Shown: piece by piece, positions 17,699 through 26,300 of the stretch
How positions within the stretch are numbered: the stretch's first letter is position 1
Layout of the letters: every line of letters begins with the position of its first letter
Assembly: GCA_020639295.1 (NCBI GenBank)
Contig: JACKGY010000006.1
Span: 310,001-374,000 of the forward strand
Origin: Planctomycetota bacterium
GTDB taxonomy: Bacteria > Planctomycetota > GCA-002687715 > DRQF01
DNA length: 64,000 nucleotides
Direction of reading: 5' to 3'
Position numbers and translations under genes: made by a program
The notes under the pieces: model-generated
Told to the model about the DNA's origin: nothing
The model's database searches: none
Seen by the model: only the letters and a program-made list of their open reading frames with translations

Positions 17699-18913
17699 TC
17701 AGTACCAGAGAATCGAGACGATGTGGAGGACGATGAGGCCCATGAGCGCCAGCGAGGCCGGGATGTGCAGGGCTCGCCAGACGTTCATCACGAACTTGAT
17801 GCGGTTCAGCTTCTTGAGGCCGCGTCCGGCGGCGGCGCGCTGGCCGAGGAGGACCACGCAGTCCTGCACCTTGTCGCAGCGCTTGGCGAAGTCGTCACGG
17901 GCCTTCTTGGCCGCGGCGGCGCCCTTCTTGGCGTCCTCGGCGTTGGCGGTGATGGCCGCCTCGAGCTCGGCGACCAGGCCCGGCTCGACCTCGAGATCGG
18001 CCAGCGCCGCCCGGTCCGGACCGGCCTCGCCGCCGACGCTCGCGACCACGCGATCGGCGGCCACCAGCGCCCGGCGCTTGCGATCGATCCAGCCGGCGAA
18101 CATGCCCGCCGCCTTCTGGTAGTTGCCGACTCCGGCCTCCAGGGCGCCGAGCATCTCGCGCTCGCCGGCGAGGCTCTCGCGCAGCTCCCGCAGCAGCGCG
18201 GCGATCTTGTCGCGCAGGCTGCCGTCGATGACGAAGCTCTCCTCGAAGTTGAGGTCCTTCTCGTGGCGGGTCATCCAGGCCGGGCCCCAGGCGAAGAGCG
18301 CCAGGCCGACGATGCCGGTGACGATCACCAGGGCGGTGAGCAGGTTGAGCAGGATGCCCATCGGATGGGTCAGGGCGAAGCCGCCGTGGAAGACCACGAT
18401 CACGCCCGAGGCCAGACCGTAGTAGGCGTGGGCGTGGAGCCACTTCGACATCCGGCCCCACTTCTCCGGCGGTCGGGTCTCGATCACGAAGCCGGCCTCG
18501 CCGGCCGCCACGTCACCCTCGCGGACCGCGGCCTCCACGACCTTGTGGACGCCCTCGTCCTGGAGGACGCGGCGGGCGGCCTTCTCGATCTCGCCGCGAC
18601 TCTTGTAGTCGCCGCGCAGGATGCGGCGGCGCAGCTCGTTCAGGCCGGCATCCGCCGCCTCCAGCGAGCGCACCGGCACCTTGAGCTTCAGCTCCGGCGA
18701 GTAGCGGAGCTTGTGCATGTACTTGCGGACGCAATAGAGCATCGCCACGACCATCAGCGCGGTGGCGATCCAGCCCGACCAGATCACGTAGTCGACGTTG
18801 GAGCCGCCGCGCGTGCCCATGCTGGCGCCGAGCACGAGGAGCCAGGCGTAGCAGGCCACGCAGATCGCCAGGGCGATCAGGCCGTGACCGGATCGAAGGA
18901 GGCTCGAGTTCAT
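17699..18913 (-). CDS. Five-helix membrane protein, probable b-type cytochrome/quinone-side subunit, 404 aa
   Basis: Membrane helices are predicted near 11-32, 41-62, 163-182, 186-211 and 383-403. Histidines lie in or at the edges of helices: His160, His162, His176 (VVFHGGF), His183 (LTHP), and two in the C-terminal segment RALHIPASL...VLHIVS. This spacing suits one or two b-hemes. Two soluble inserts (about 70-158 and 215-370) are helical and charged, and the second is rich in Lys/Ala/Glu. Its start overlaps the 17-heme cytochrome stop by 4 nt, and the FeS gene starts 3 nt after its stop. It is probably the membrane-spanning link between the FeS protein and the periplasmic hemes. No named family was recognised with certainty. 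Confidence 0.8.
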   Translation of the reverse strand: MNSSLLRSGHGLIALAICVACYAWLLVLGASMGTRGGSNVDYVIWSGWIATALMVVAMLYCVRKYMHKLRYSPELKLKVPVRSLEAADAGLNELRRRILRGDYKSRGEIEKAARRVLQDEGVHKVVEAAVREGDVAAGEAGFVIETRPPEKWGRMSKWLHAHAYYGLASGVIVVFHGGFALTHPMGILLNLLTALVIVTGIVGLALFAWGPAWMTRHEKDLNFEESFVIDGSLRDKIAALLRELRESLAGEREMLGALEAGVGNYQKAAGMFAGWIDRKRRALVAADRVVASVGGEAGPDRAALADLEVEPGLVAELEAAITANAEDAKKGAAAAKKARDDFAKRCDKVQDCVVLLGQRAAAGRGLKKLNRIKFVMNVWRALHIPASLALMGLIVLHIVSILWY

Positions 18914-21018
18914 TTCTGCAGCCCCGGATAGCCCTTCAGTTCCTTGCCCAGGGCCGCGCGGATCTGGTCGACCCGGTTGTGATTGGCGTAGCCCTGGTTG
19001 CCGATCGGCACCACCTTGCCGCCGATCACCGCCTGGGTGGCGTCCTTGCCGGCGTTGCCCGGGTTGTGGAAGTGGCAGGACCAGCAGTAGCCGGGGGTCG
19101 CGAAGCCGCCGTCCTCGGCGATCTTGTGGAACTTCGCGGCCTCGTCGTAGCCGTTGCGGGCCGACTGCAGGAGCTGGCTCGAGCGCTCGTGCATCGTGTC
19201 GGTCGTGGTCGCCGGCAGGTGGCACTTCGAGCAGGCCTGGTCTCGGGGCAAGGGGTGATGCTGCGCCGCGTCGATGCTGGTCAGGTCGAGCCGCGAGCAG
19301 CTGAGGTCGACGTCGACCGGCGGCAGGCCGGGCTCGTGCTTCTCGTGGCAGGCGGCGCAGCCGTCGACGTAGGCGCGGTCCTTCTTGCCCGTGGTCTCCG
19401 GGTGCTTGCCGTGGTCATGGCAGGCGCTGCAGTCCGTCGTGCCCTCGCGGTAGGCGAAGTCGCCGCCGTCGCGTTCGGCCGGGACGTGGCACTTGCCGCA
19501 GTCGAGGCCCTTCGGGTCGCCGGGGCGAACGTGGTCGGCATGATCGAAGCGGAGGATGCGCTCTTCGGTCTCGCGCCATTGGCTCGGCGCGACCTTCTCG
19601 ACGCCGAGGTGGCAGGAGGCGCAGAGCCCCTCGTCGTAGGACAGGGTCCGACCGCCGGCGCCGGCCCGCTCCATGAACTGTCCCTTCCTGCCGGTCTCGA
19701 GCTTGTGGCAGTCGAGGCAGGCGGTCAGGGAGGGTTCGGCGGCCAGGTGGCTGGCGTGGTCGAAGGCGCGCCGGACGATGCGCGAGGGCGCGATCTCCAT
19801 GCGCGAGATGTGGCAGCCCGCGCAATCGTCCGGTTTCTTGCCGGCGCCGATGATGTGCGGGTGCTTCTGCATCTTCAGGTCGAAGACGACGGGATGGCTG
19901 CGCCCCGACTCGCGCATCGCCCGCGCGGTCTTCAGCGGCGCGGCGACGCCGAGGAGATGGCAGGCGCCGCAGTCGTTCTTGTCGGCGACGTCGCCGTGAT
20001 CGGTGACCTTCCAGGCCACCGGCCGGCCCTCGCGGGTCAGACCGGCCTCCTGGTGGCAGGTGGCGCAGGCCTCGTAGACCTGTTCGGGACGCCAGCGCAG
20101 CGGATAGTCGCTGACGCCGCGGCCCTCCTCCTTCAGCTCCTGATGGCAGGCGAGGCAGGAGCGGTCGCCGAGCGCCTTGCTCTTCTTCAGCGCCTCGGGA
20201 GTCAGGTGATCGGCGTGATGGAAGCTGCGGTCCGAGAGGCTGACGAAGTTGCGTGGCCCGGCGCCGAAGCCGAAGGGCAGGGCCTGGCCGGCCTGGTCCT
20301 GATGGCAGTCACCGCAGGCGGCGGTCTCGAACAGCTCGGTCCGGAGATCGGCGGCGGCGCGGACCATGCTCTTGTGACAGGTCGCGCAGCGGGCCGGATC
20401 GTTCAGGTCGCCGGGCGCCAGGTGCTGGCTGTGCAGGAAGACCGCGTCGGCGTTGCGCTGCATCCGCGGGGCGGCGTTGATCTTCTTCTGGAAGCCGGCC
20501 TGACCCTTGGCCGCCACCGCGTTCGGTTCCGCCTTGCCGCTCTTCGGGTCGTGGCAGCGCACGCAGAGACCGATGCCGTCGGGCATGTACATGCCGCGCG
20601 GCACCGCCGGCGGCAGATCGCCCGGGGGCTGGTGGCAGTCGCGGCAGTCCAGGTTCAGGTGATCGAAGTGCTGGAAGGTGGCGTCGGGGTCATCGCGGTC
20701 GTCGTACTGGCCCTGGACGACGAGGCTCTTCCGGCCATCGGGGAAGTCGTAGTGGCAGCGGACGCAGGTGTCGGAGACGGCGACGATGCCGTCGGCCGGG
20801 TCGTAGTCGTGGCAGCCACGGCAATCACGGGCTTCTTCGGCCGTGCCCCGACGCATCCAACGGCTGCTGACGTGACGATCGTGGGGAAAGACCTCGAGCT
20901 TCGCCGGCGCGAAGGTCTCGCGGCGCGGGCCGCCCCGGTCGTCGACGCCGCCCAGGAGGATGAGTCCCGGAAGCAACACGCTCATGAGGCTGAAAGTCCA
21001 GTGCCAGGGGCGCAGCAT
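18910..21018 (-). CDS. 17-heme cytochrome c, 702 aa
   Basis: An N-terminal hydrophobic segment (about 7-24, WTFSLMSVLLPGLILLGG) serves as signal or anchor. The remainder carries 17 CXXCH motifs: CRGCH, CVRCH, CRDCH, CVRCH, CATCH, CGDCH, CLACH, CATCH, CGACH, CAGCH, CLDCH, CASCH, CGKCH, CSACH, CAACH, CSKCH and CWSCH. They are often paired with upstream His-rich FDHxxH or FxHxxH segments that supply distal ligands (FQHFDHL, FHHADHL, FDHASHL, FDHADH), as in the cytochrome c3/c7-like and NrfH/octaheme groups. It is the second gene of the operon, 15 nt after the FHA gene and overlapping the membrane protein. It should sit in the periplasm as an electron wire or reservoir; the substrate is not known. 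Confidence 0.93.
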   Translation of the reverse strand: MLRPWHWTFSLMSVLLPGLILLGGVDDRGGPRRETFAPAKLEVFPHDRHVSSRWMRRGTAEEARDCRGCHDYDPADGIVAVSDTCVRCHYDFPDGRKSLVVQGQYDDRDDPDATFQHFDHLNLDCRDCHQPPGDLPPAVPRGMYMPDGIGLCVRCHDPKSGKAEPNAVAAKGQAGFQKKINAAPRMQRNADAVFLHSQHLAPGDLNDPARCATCHKSMVRAAADLRTELFETAACGDCHQDQAGQALPFGFGAGPRNFVSLSDRSFHHADHLTPEALKKSKALGDRSCLACHQELKEEGRGVSDYPLRWRPEQVYEACATCHQEAGLTREGRPVAWKVTDHGDVADKNDCGACHLLGVAAPLKTARAMRESGRSHPVVFDLKMQKHPHIIGAGKKPDDCAGCHISRMEIAPSRIVRRAFDHASHLAAEPSLTACLDCHKLETGRKGQFMERAGAGGRTLSYDEGLCASCHLGVEKVAPSQWRETEERILRFDHADHVRPGDPKGLDCGKCHVPAERDGGDFAYREGTTDCSACHDHGKHPETTGKKDRAYVDGCAACHEKHEPGLPPVDVDLSCSRLDLTSIDAAQHHPLPRDQACSKCHLPATTTDTMHERSSQLLQSARNGYDEAAKFHKIAEDGGFATPGYCWSCHFHNPGNAGKDATQAVIGGKVVPIGNQGYANHNRVDQIRAALGKELKGYPGLQK

Positions 21019-21033
21019 GCTCGGAACCTCGGT

Positions 21034-22083
21034 TCAGAACTGGATGATGTCGAACTGCTTCAGGGCCAGGAGGAGCACGACCAGGAGCAGGAGCGCGATG
21101 ATCGCCATGAGATACCTGGACGAGCCACCACCGCCCGAGCTCTCGCCGGCGCCGCGGGCGACGTGGAACTCGGCCTTCCGCCAGGCCTTGATCCAGGCGT
21201 CGACCGAGATCAGGCCGCGACGGAGCAGGATCTCGCCCGGGTGGCGATTCTCGGTCTTCGCCTCGCGCACGACCTCGTCCCGCTGCGAGGCGGGGAGATC
21301 GCCCTCGGCCACCAGCACCTCGATCGCATTGCGATAGCGGCGCTCGTCGGCGGCCTGGCCCTCGGCGCTGGAATCGATCACGAACAGGGCGTCGATCGAG
21401 CCGAAGCGGAGCTGGGTCTCCGGCTTCAGCTCCACCCGCTGGTTCGCGGGCAGGCGGTCGCCGCCGAGGAAGGTGCCGTTGCTCGAGCCCATGTCCTCGA
21501 TGTAGAAGCGCCGGTCCTCGAAGGAGATCGTGGCATGGCAGGCCGAGACGGCCTGGTGCTCGATCGCCAGGTTCGTGGCGTCGCCCTTGCGGCCGATGAC
21601 GAACTGGATCTTGTCCATGTCGTGGATGGCCCGGATCGCCTCGTTGGCCAGGACGATGCGGGGCCTGGCCGCCTTGAAGGCGGCCAGGACGGCGAGACCG
21701 CCGGCGGCGCCGCCGGCGCCGGCCGAGGGGCTGAGCATCTGGGCCGCGATCGTCCGGTCGTCACCACCACCATCGGCCCCGGCGGCGGCCACCACCACGA
21801 ACTTGGTCTCGCCGATCTGGAAGGCGGTGCCGAGGGTCAGGGGATGACTCTCGCCGCCCTGCAGCGTGGAGCCGCCGAGGATGTGGGTGTGGTTCGAGCT
21901 GCCCAGGTCCTCGATGACCAGCTGGCCTTCCTTCTGGACCACGTGGGCGTGCCGACCCGAGGCCTTGCCGTCCTCGAGCACGATGCTGTTCTCGGGCCGC
22001 CGACCGATGCTGACGCCGACGGCGATCGGGACCTCGGCGACCGGCTTGCCGGGCTGGGTGATGCGAAATGCCAGATCCGCCAT
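21034..22083 (-). CDS. Double-FHA, tail-anchored protein, 349 aa
   Basis: ATG at 22083 is chosen because it begins the first FHA strand. FHA1 spans about 15-105 (VSIGRRPENSIVLED, ASGRHAHVV, EDLGSSNHTHI). FHA2 spans about 150-240 (FVIGRKGDATNLAI, SACHATISF, EDMGSSNGTFLGG). A small helical domain at 255-315 (HPGEILLRRGLISVDAWIKA) resembles the N-terminal domain of GspE/MshE ATPases. A C-terminal helix (about 327-343) anchors it, so the FHA domains face the cytoplasm. The same architecture recurs at 31898-33433. It is the first gene of the redox operon, with a sigma70-like promoter about 100 nt upstream. It probably recruits phosphorylated partners to the electron-transfer complex. Confidence 0.9.
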   Translation of the reverse strand: MADLAFRITQPGKPVAEVPIAVGVSIGRRPENSIVLEDGKASGRHAHVVQKEGQLVIEDLGSSNHTHILGGSTLQGGESHPLTLGTAFQIGETKFVVVAAAGADGGGDDRTIAAQMLSPSAGAGGAAGGLAVLAAFKAARPRIVLANEAIRAIHDMDKIQFVIGRKGDATNLAIEHQAVSACHATISFEDRRFYIEDMGSSNGTFLGGDRLPANQRVELKPETQLRFGSIDALFVIDSSAEGQAADERRYRNAIEVLVAEGDLPASQRDEVVREAKTENRHPGEILLRRGLISVDAWIKAWRKAEFHVARGAGESSGGGGSSRYLMAIIALLLLVVLLLALKQFDIIQF

Positions 22084-22185
22084 GGACGCGGTTTCTCCTC
22101 GGAGCGGGGTCGATTCGCGAGGCCGGGTCCTCCATCGGGCCATCGACTCGATGGCGGGGAGATCAGCGACTCGCGGGATGCGTCC

Positions 22186-22214
22186 TGAATACCCCGTCGC
22201 GTCTCATTTGTAAA
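22186..22214 (-). promoter_or_regulatory. Putative sigma70-type promoter of the FHA-cytochrome operon
   Basis: Read on the minus strand, TTTACA (22214-22209) and TATTCA (22191-22186) are separated by exactly 17 nt. This lies about 100 nt before the ATG of the first operon gene, in a locally AT-richer patch of an otherwise very GC-rich intergenic region. The match is to the general consensus; sigma-factor preferences of this organism are unknown. Confidence 0.45.
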
Positions 22215-22331
22215 CCCATGAGAAGGGACGACTTGCCCCCGCCACGCGGGCTCCCGCCGAGGTCCGCGCGCGCGGAGGCGGTCCTTTGGAAAGTCGCCTC
22301 CCCCGCCGCGGTCGCGCCCCAGGCGAAGGAG

Positions 22332-23231
22332 TCAACGGACGACCAGGCTCTGCGCCGCGCTGAGGCTCCCCCAGACGCCCCCGATCCAGGGCGTCTGGTT
22401 CTGGATCAGGGCCTGGAGATGGCAGATCGGGCCGACCGGCCAGCCGGTCGGGAGGTAATAGTCGAGGCTCGCCCGGCCGGACCCGTCGAGCTGGTAGAGC
22501 GGGAAGGCGCTGCTGAAGCCGGGGAGCGCCACCCAGACGTCGCTGAACGATGGAGCGGTGCCGAGATCGAAGCTGCCGAAACCGGGCACGACGAAGCCCC
22601 GCGGGTTGAGGGTGAGCGAGCCGTAGACCTCGTAGAAGGCCTGGGGCGCGCCCTCGAACCGGAGCTGGAAGTGCTCGCCCGGCCAGAGGCTGGCGGTGAA
22701 GGGACCGGGCAAGGTCCCGGTGTCGCGGCCGTCGAGCTCGAAACGCGCGTCGGGACCGTTCGCCTGGCCGGCGCCCGGCACCAGCGCGAAGGACCGTCCC
22801 AGGTAGAGGCGCAGGCTGCCGCCCCGGATGGCGCCACCGGGGGCGACCAGCGAATCGTCCGGCGCGCCGACCATGAGGTCGTCGAAGCCGTCGCCATTCA
22901 GATCGCCCGCCGAGGCCAGCGCGGCGCCGAAGCGGCTGCCCGGCAGACCGGCGTGGAAGATCGCCAGCTTGACGCCGCTCGCTCCCGAGTAGATCGCGAC
23001 CTCGCCGGTGCCGAGGCCGCTCGCATCCGGATTGCCGTTCGGCGCTCCCACCACGAGCTCGGCCACACCGTCGCCGTCGAGGTCGCCGAGGCGCGCGAGC
23101 TGGCGGCCGATGCCGTCGATCGACGGCAGGGTCCGGAGCAGCTCGACCTGGGCCGGCACTCTCGACCCCAGGATGGCCAGCAGGATCAGGACCGAGGCCC
23201 AGCAGCCGCCGCTCCGTTGCGTTCGTGGCAT
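22332..23231 (-). CDS. Secreted FG-GAP repeat protein, 299 aa
   Basis: A signal peptide (ASVLILLAILGSRVPAQ) is followed by two calcium-binding FG-GAP/integrin-alpha-like repeats: DLDGDGVAELVVGAP and DLNGDGFDDLMVGAPDD, each followed by a Gly-rich strand. The C-terminal half has no repeats and ends with the pattern YYLPTGWPVGPICHLQALI, which I associate with surface proteins of planctomycete-type genomes. An incomplete propeller is likely, since two repeats are too few for a seven-bladed one. It is a stand-alone minus-strand gene between two redox operons. The ligand or role is unknown. Confidence 0.8.
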   Translation of the reverse strand: MPRTQRSGGCWASVLILLAILGSRVPAQVELLRTLPSIDGIGRQLARLGDLDGDGVAELVVGAPNGNPDASGLGTGEVAIYSGASGVKLAIFHAGLPGSRFGAALASAGDLNGDGFDDLMVGAPDDSLVAPGGAIRGGSLRLYLGRSFALVPGAGQANGPDARFELDGRDTGTLPGPFTASLWPGEHFQLRFEGAPQAFYEVYGSLTLNPRGFVVPGFGSFDLGTAPSFSDVWVALPGFSSAFPLYQLDGSGRASLDYYLPTGWPVGPICHLQALIQNQTPWIGGVWGSLSAAQSLVVR

Positions 23232-23341
23232 GTTCCCTCCTCGCGCCTCCCGGGTCCGGGCCCGATTCGCTCGACCGACCCGCGGGAGCGCCGCGATCAG
23301 GCTACCGCCGACCCGAGGAGATGGACAGGCCGGACGTGGAA

Positions 23342-23369
23342 GGAGCCGCGGACTCTCGCCCGCGGCTCC
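23342..23369 (-). terminator. Hairpin terminator of the porin-decaheme operon
   Basis: A perfect 10-bp inverted repeat (GGAGCCGCGG / CCGCGGCTCC) with an 8-nt loop lies about 30-57 nt beyond the stop of the decaheme gene on the minus strand. It is followed there by TTCC rather than a long U tract. GC-only hairpins of this kind are common terminators in GC-rich bacteria. Confidence 0.55.
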
Positions 23370-23398
23370 CCCATCTCGATCATCCGGTCACGATCCGA

Positions 23399-26300
23399 TC
23401 AGTTCCCCTTCTCGGGGAGCTCGGCGCTGGCGCCGCCGGCGCGGCTCATGCCGGCGTCGTCCGGCGGATCGTTGCGCACGCGATAGACCTGACCGTTCTT
23501 CAGGTAGAGCCGACGCATCTCCTGGGCATTCATCGGCCGGCCGCCGATGCGCCCGAAGAGGGTCACCTGGTTGCCGCTCTCGTCGACCGCGCGATCGCGA
23601 TCGAGGGCCTTGCCCACCGCGACGCAAGGCTCGCCGGTGGGATAGGTCGCCACCAGGACCGGCAGCGGCGGGGGCGAGAAGCCGTAGGGGCTGCGCGGGC
23701 CGTCGCCGGCACCGACCAGCTGGACGACGCGGAGGCCGTTGCGGCCGTCGGCCAGATAGCCGTAGACGCTGTCGTAGGTCATCGCGACCTTGACCTGGTA
23801 GAGGTCGTCGATCGCGCCGTCGGCATTCCAGACCTGCTGGATCTTCGGCTGGGTCGGCTTCTCCAGGTCGACGACCACCAGGCCCTCGGCGCCACCGCCG
23901 ACGTAACCGTAGGTCTTGGCCACGTAGATGCTGCGCGCGTCGGCGATCTCGACCTTGGCCACCGGGTGCATCTGCTCCGGCAGGGTGATGTCGACCACCT
24001 TGACGCCTTCCTGGTCGCAGACGAAGGCGTAGCGGAACTGGACGTCGACGAAGCGCGGCTTCAGGCCCTTGGGCCAGGGCAGCACCTTGATCAGGCGCGG
24101 CGCCCGCGGGTCCTCGACGCTGACCGCCACCAAGCCCGAGTCACAGCAGAGATAGACCGTCGTGCCGGCGATCTCGAGGTGCTCGGCGCCGTTCAGGACG
24201 CCGCCCGGATTGAAGGAGGCCACCTTCTCGATGAAGTTGTTGCGCGGGTTGCCGTCGGTGAGTTTGTCGATGTCGATCACCGCCAGGCCCTCGACGCGAT
24301 CGCTCACGAAGGCGTAGCGGTAGACCTCGTGCATGTTCTGGGCCTGGCCGTCGTACTCGTAGCGCTGCTCGCGATTCTCCGGCCGGTAGAGGCGGGACAT
24401 GGAGATGTTGTTGTTGAAGGGCAGCGCCACGGCGGTCGCCCAGGGCAGGTCCACCTGGGTGTCCTGGCCGAGCGGCGACACCGGCGAGGTGACGATCTTC
24501 TCGGAGAAATCCTTGTTGCCGACCTGCGCCACGTCGTAGACGCGGAAGCCGCCGGGGCCCTGGGCCGTGTAGAGGTACTCGCCGCGGAGCTCGACGCTGC
24601 GCGTGTCGGTCCCGCCGTGGTGTTCGGCCTTCTTCAGGACGCCGCCGGCGGCGACGTGCTCGGCGTAGTGGTCCGGCCAGGCCATCGCCTGGAGCGGCGA
24701 ACCGATCACCGCCTGGGGCTCCTCCCACTCGGTGACGCGCACGGCCTCGACGCCGCCCTCACCGGTGCCGATCCAGCAGTTGTAGCCCATGAAGCCGACC
24801 TGCTGGGTGCCGAGGAGATAGGTCTGGGCGAGCCAGGCGTTGTTGTCGTCGTTCTCGGACACGTGGCAGTCGCCGCACTGACGGGTCTCCGTCGTCCGCA
24901 CGGTATGCGGGAAGTGCGTGTTGAACAGCTGGCTCGACATGCCGTTGGCGGCGATGGTCGGGATCTGGCCGTAGATCCGCCGGCGCTGGGCGTCCTCGGA
25001 GGAGATCAGCACCGCCGAGCTCGAACGCACCGGCGCGAAGGCGTTGTTCTTGACGTCGCCGGCCACGCCCAGCATGAACTCGGCGTCACGCACGACCTGC
25101 GGATTGTAGGAGGCGAAGTTGCGCAGCTCGTTCTGCTCGAAGTGCCGCATCGGCGTCTTCATGTTGGCCTTCTGCGGCAGGTGGCAGCCGAAGCAGGCGG
25201 TCACCCAGGAGGTGTGGCAGGCGTAGCACTCCATCCGGTCGGGCTGGTGGGCCAGCATCGAGTGGTCGCTCGGCACCGAACCCCAGCTGCGGTTGTCCTT
25301 CTGGATGGTCTTGTAGTAGGCCGCCTTCTTGCTGTAGTGCTCGTTGCCCGGGGTCACCGAGTCCTTCACCTGGGGCACGCGCCAGCGCAGGCCCTCGGTG
25401 ACCATCGAGTTCTGCCAGAGGTCGCGGCCCTGCCACTCCATCACCGGCTTGCCGTAGGCGGTGCGCAGGTCGCCGAGATTGATCTTCTGGTGCCCCGGCG
25501 CCTGCGACGACGGCCCCGAGGGTTCCAGGGTGGCGAAATCGGTGGCGCTGCCGTGGCAGTCGTCGCAGCGGATCTCCACCTGGGCCTGGTACTCGTGATA
25601 GATGTTGCCGTCGCCGTGGGCGTCGTTGCGGAAGTGGCAGTCGACGCAGTGCATGCCGCGCTCGGCGTGGATGTCCTTGAGGTGGACGGCGCGGCGCGCA
25701 TGATCGGGAGCCTTGGCGTTGTAGGGGTTCGAGTCGCCCTCGATCGGCACCGAGCCCTGGAACTTCATCGGATCGTCATAGGGAACGACCTGGCCCTTCT
25801 CGTCGAGCAGGTTGCCCTTGCGATCGGTCTTGAACACGCCACGGAACATCCAGCCGTGGCCGTGGTAGTCGGCGAACTGGGTGTGCTTGGCCCGCGGGTT
25901 GACGTTCGGGGCGCTGTCCTTCAGGAACTCGTTGTCGATCCACTTGCCCCGGACGGCCGCGCCCTCCGGGTTCTTCATCAGGCCCTCGACGTACTCCTCG
26001 TGACTGAGCTCCTTCTGCTTCTTGGGCCAGAAGTCGGCGCCGTCGGTCTCGTAGGTCCACATCGTGAAACCGTAGTAGGAGTTCACGAAGGAGTTCGGCT
26101 GGTGCATGTGGCAGACCATGCAGTTCGACGACGGGATCGCGGTCGTGAACTGGTGGCTGAGCGGGTGTCCGGACTCGTCCTTCTTGATCGAGACGTCCGG
26201 GTTGTCGGGCCGCGTCTTGCCCATGTTGCCGAACTTGGCGTAGGGGCCGGAGTGGAAGGGGTCGCGGTCGTTGGCATAGACGACGTGGCAGGCGGTGCAA

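Noticed and set aside
18979..22188. 1069-aa open frame on the plus strand opposite the cytochrome genes
   Set aside because: It is antisense to genes with dozens of CXXCH motifs and conserved domains. Long antisense frames are expected in such GC-rich DNA, and the product is low-complexity Val/Gly/Ala/Arg.
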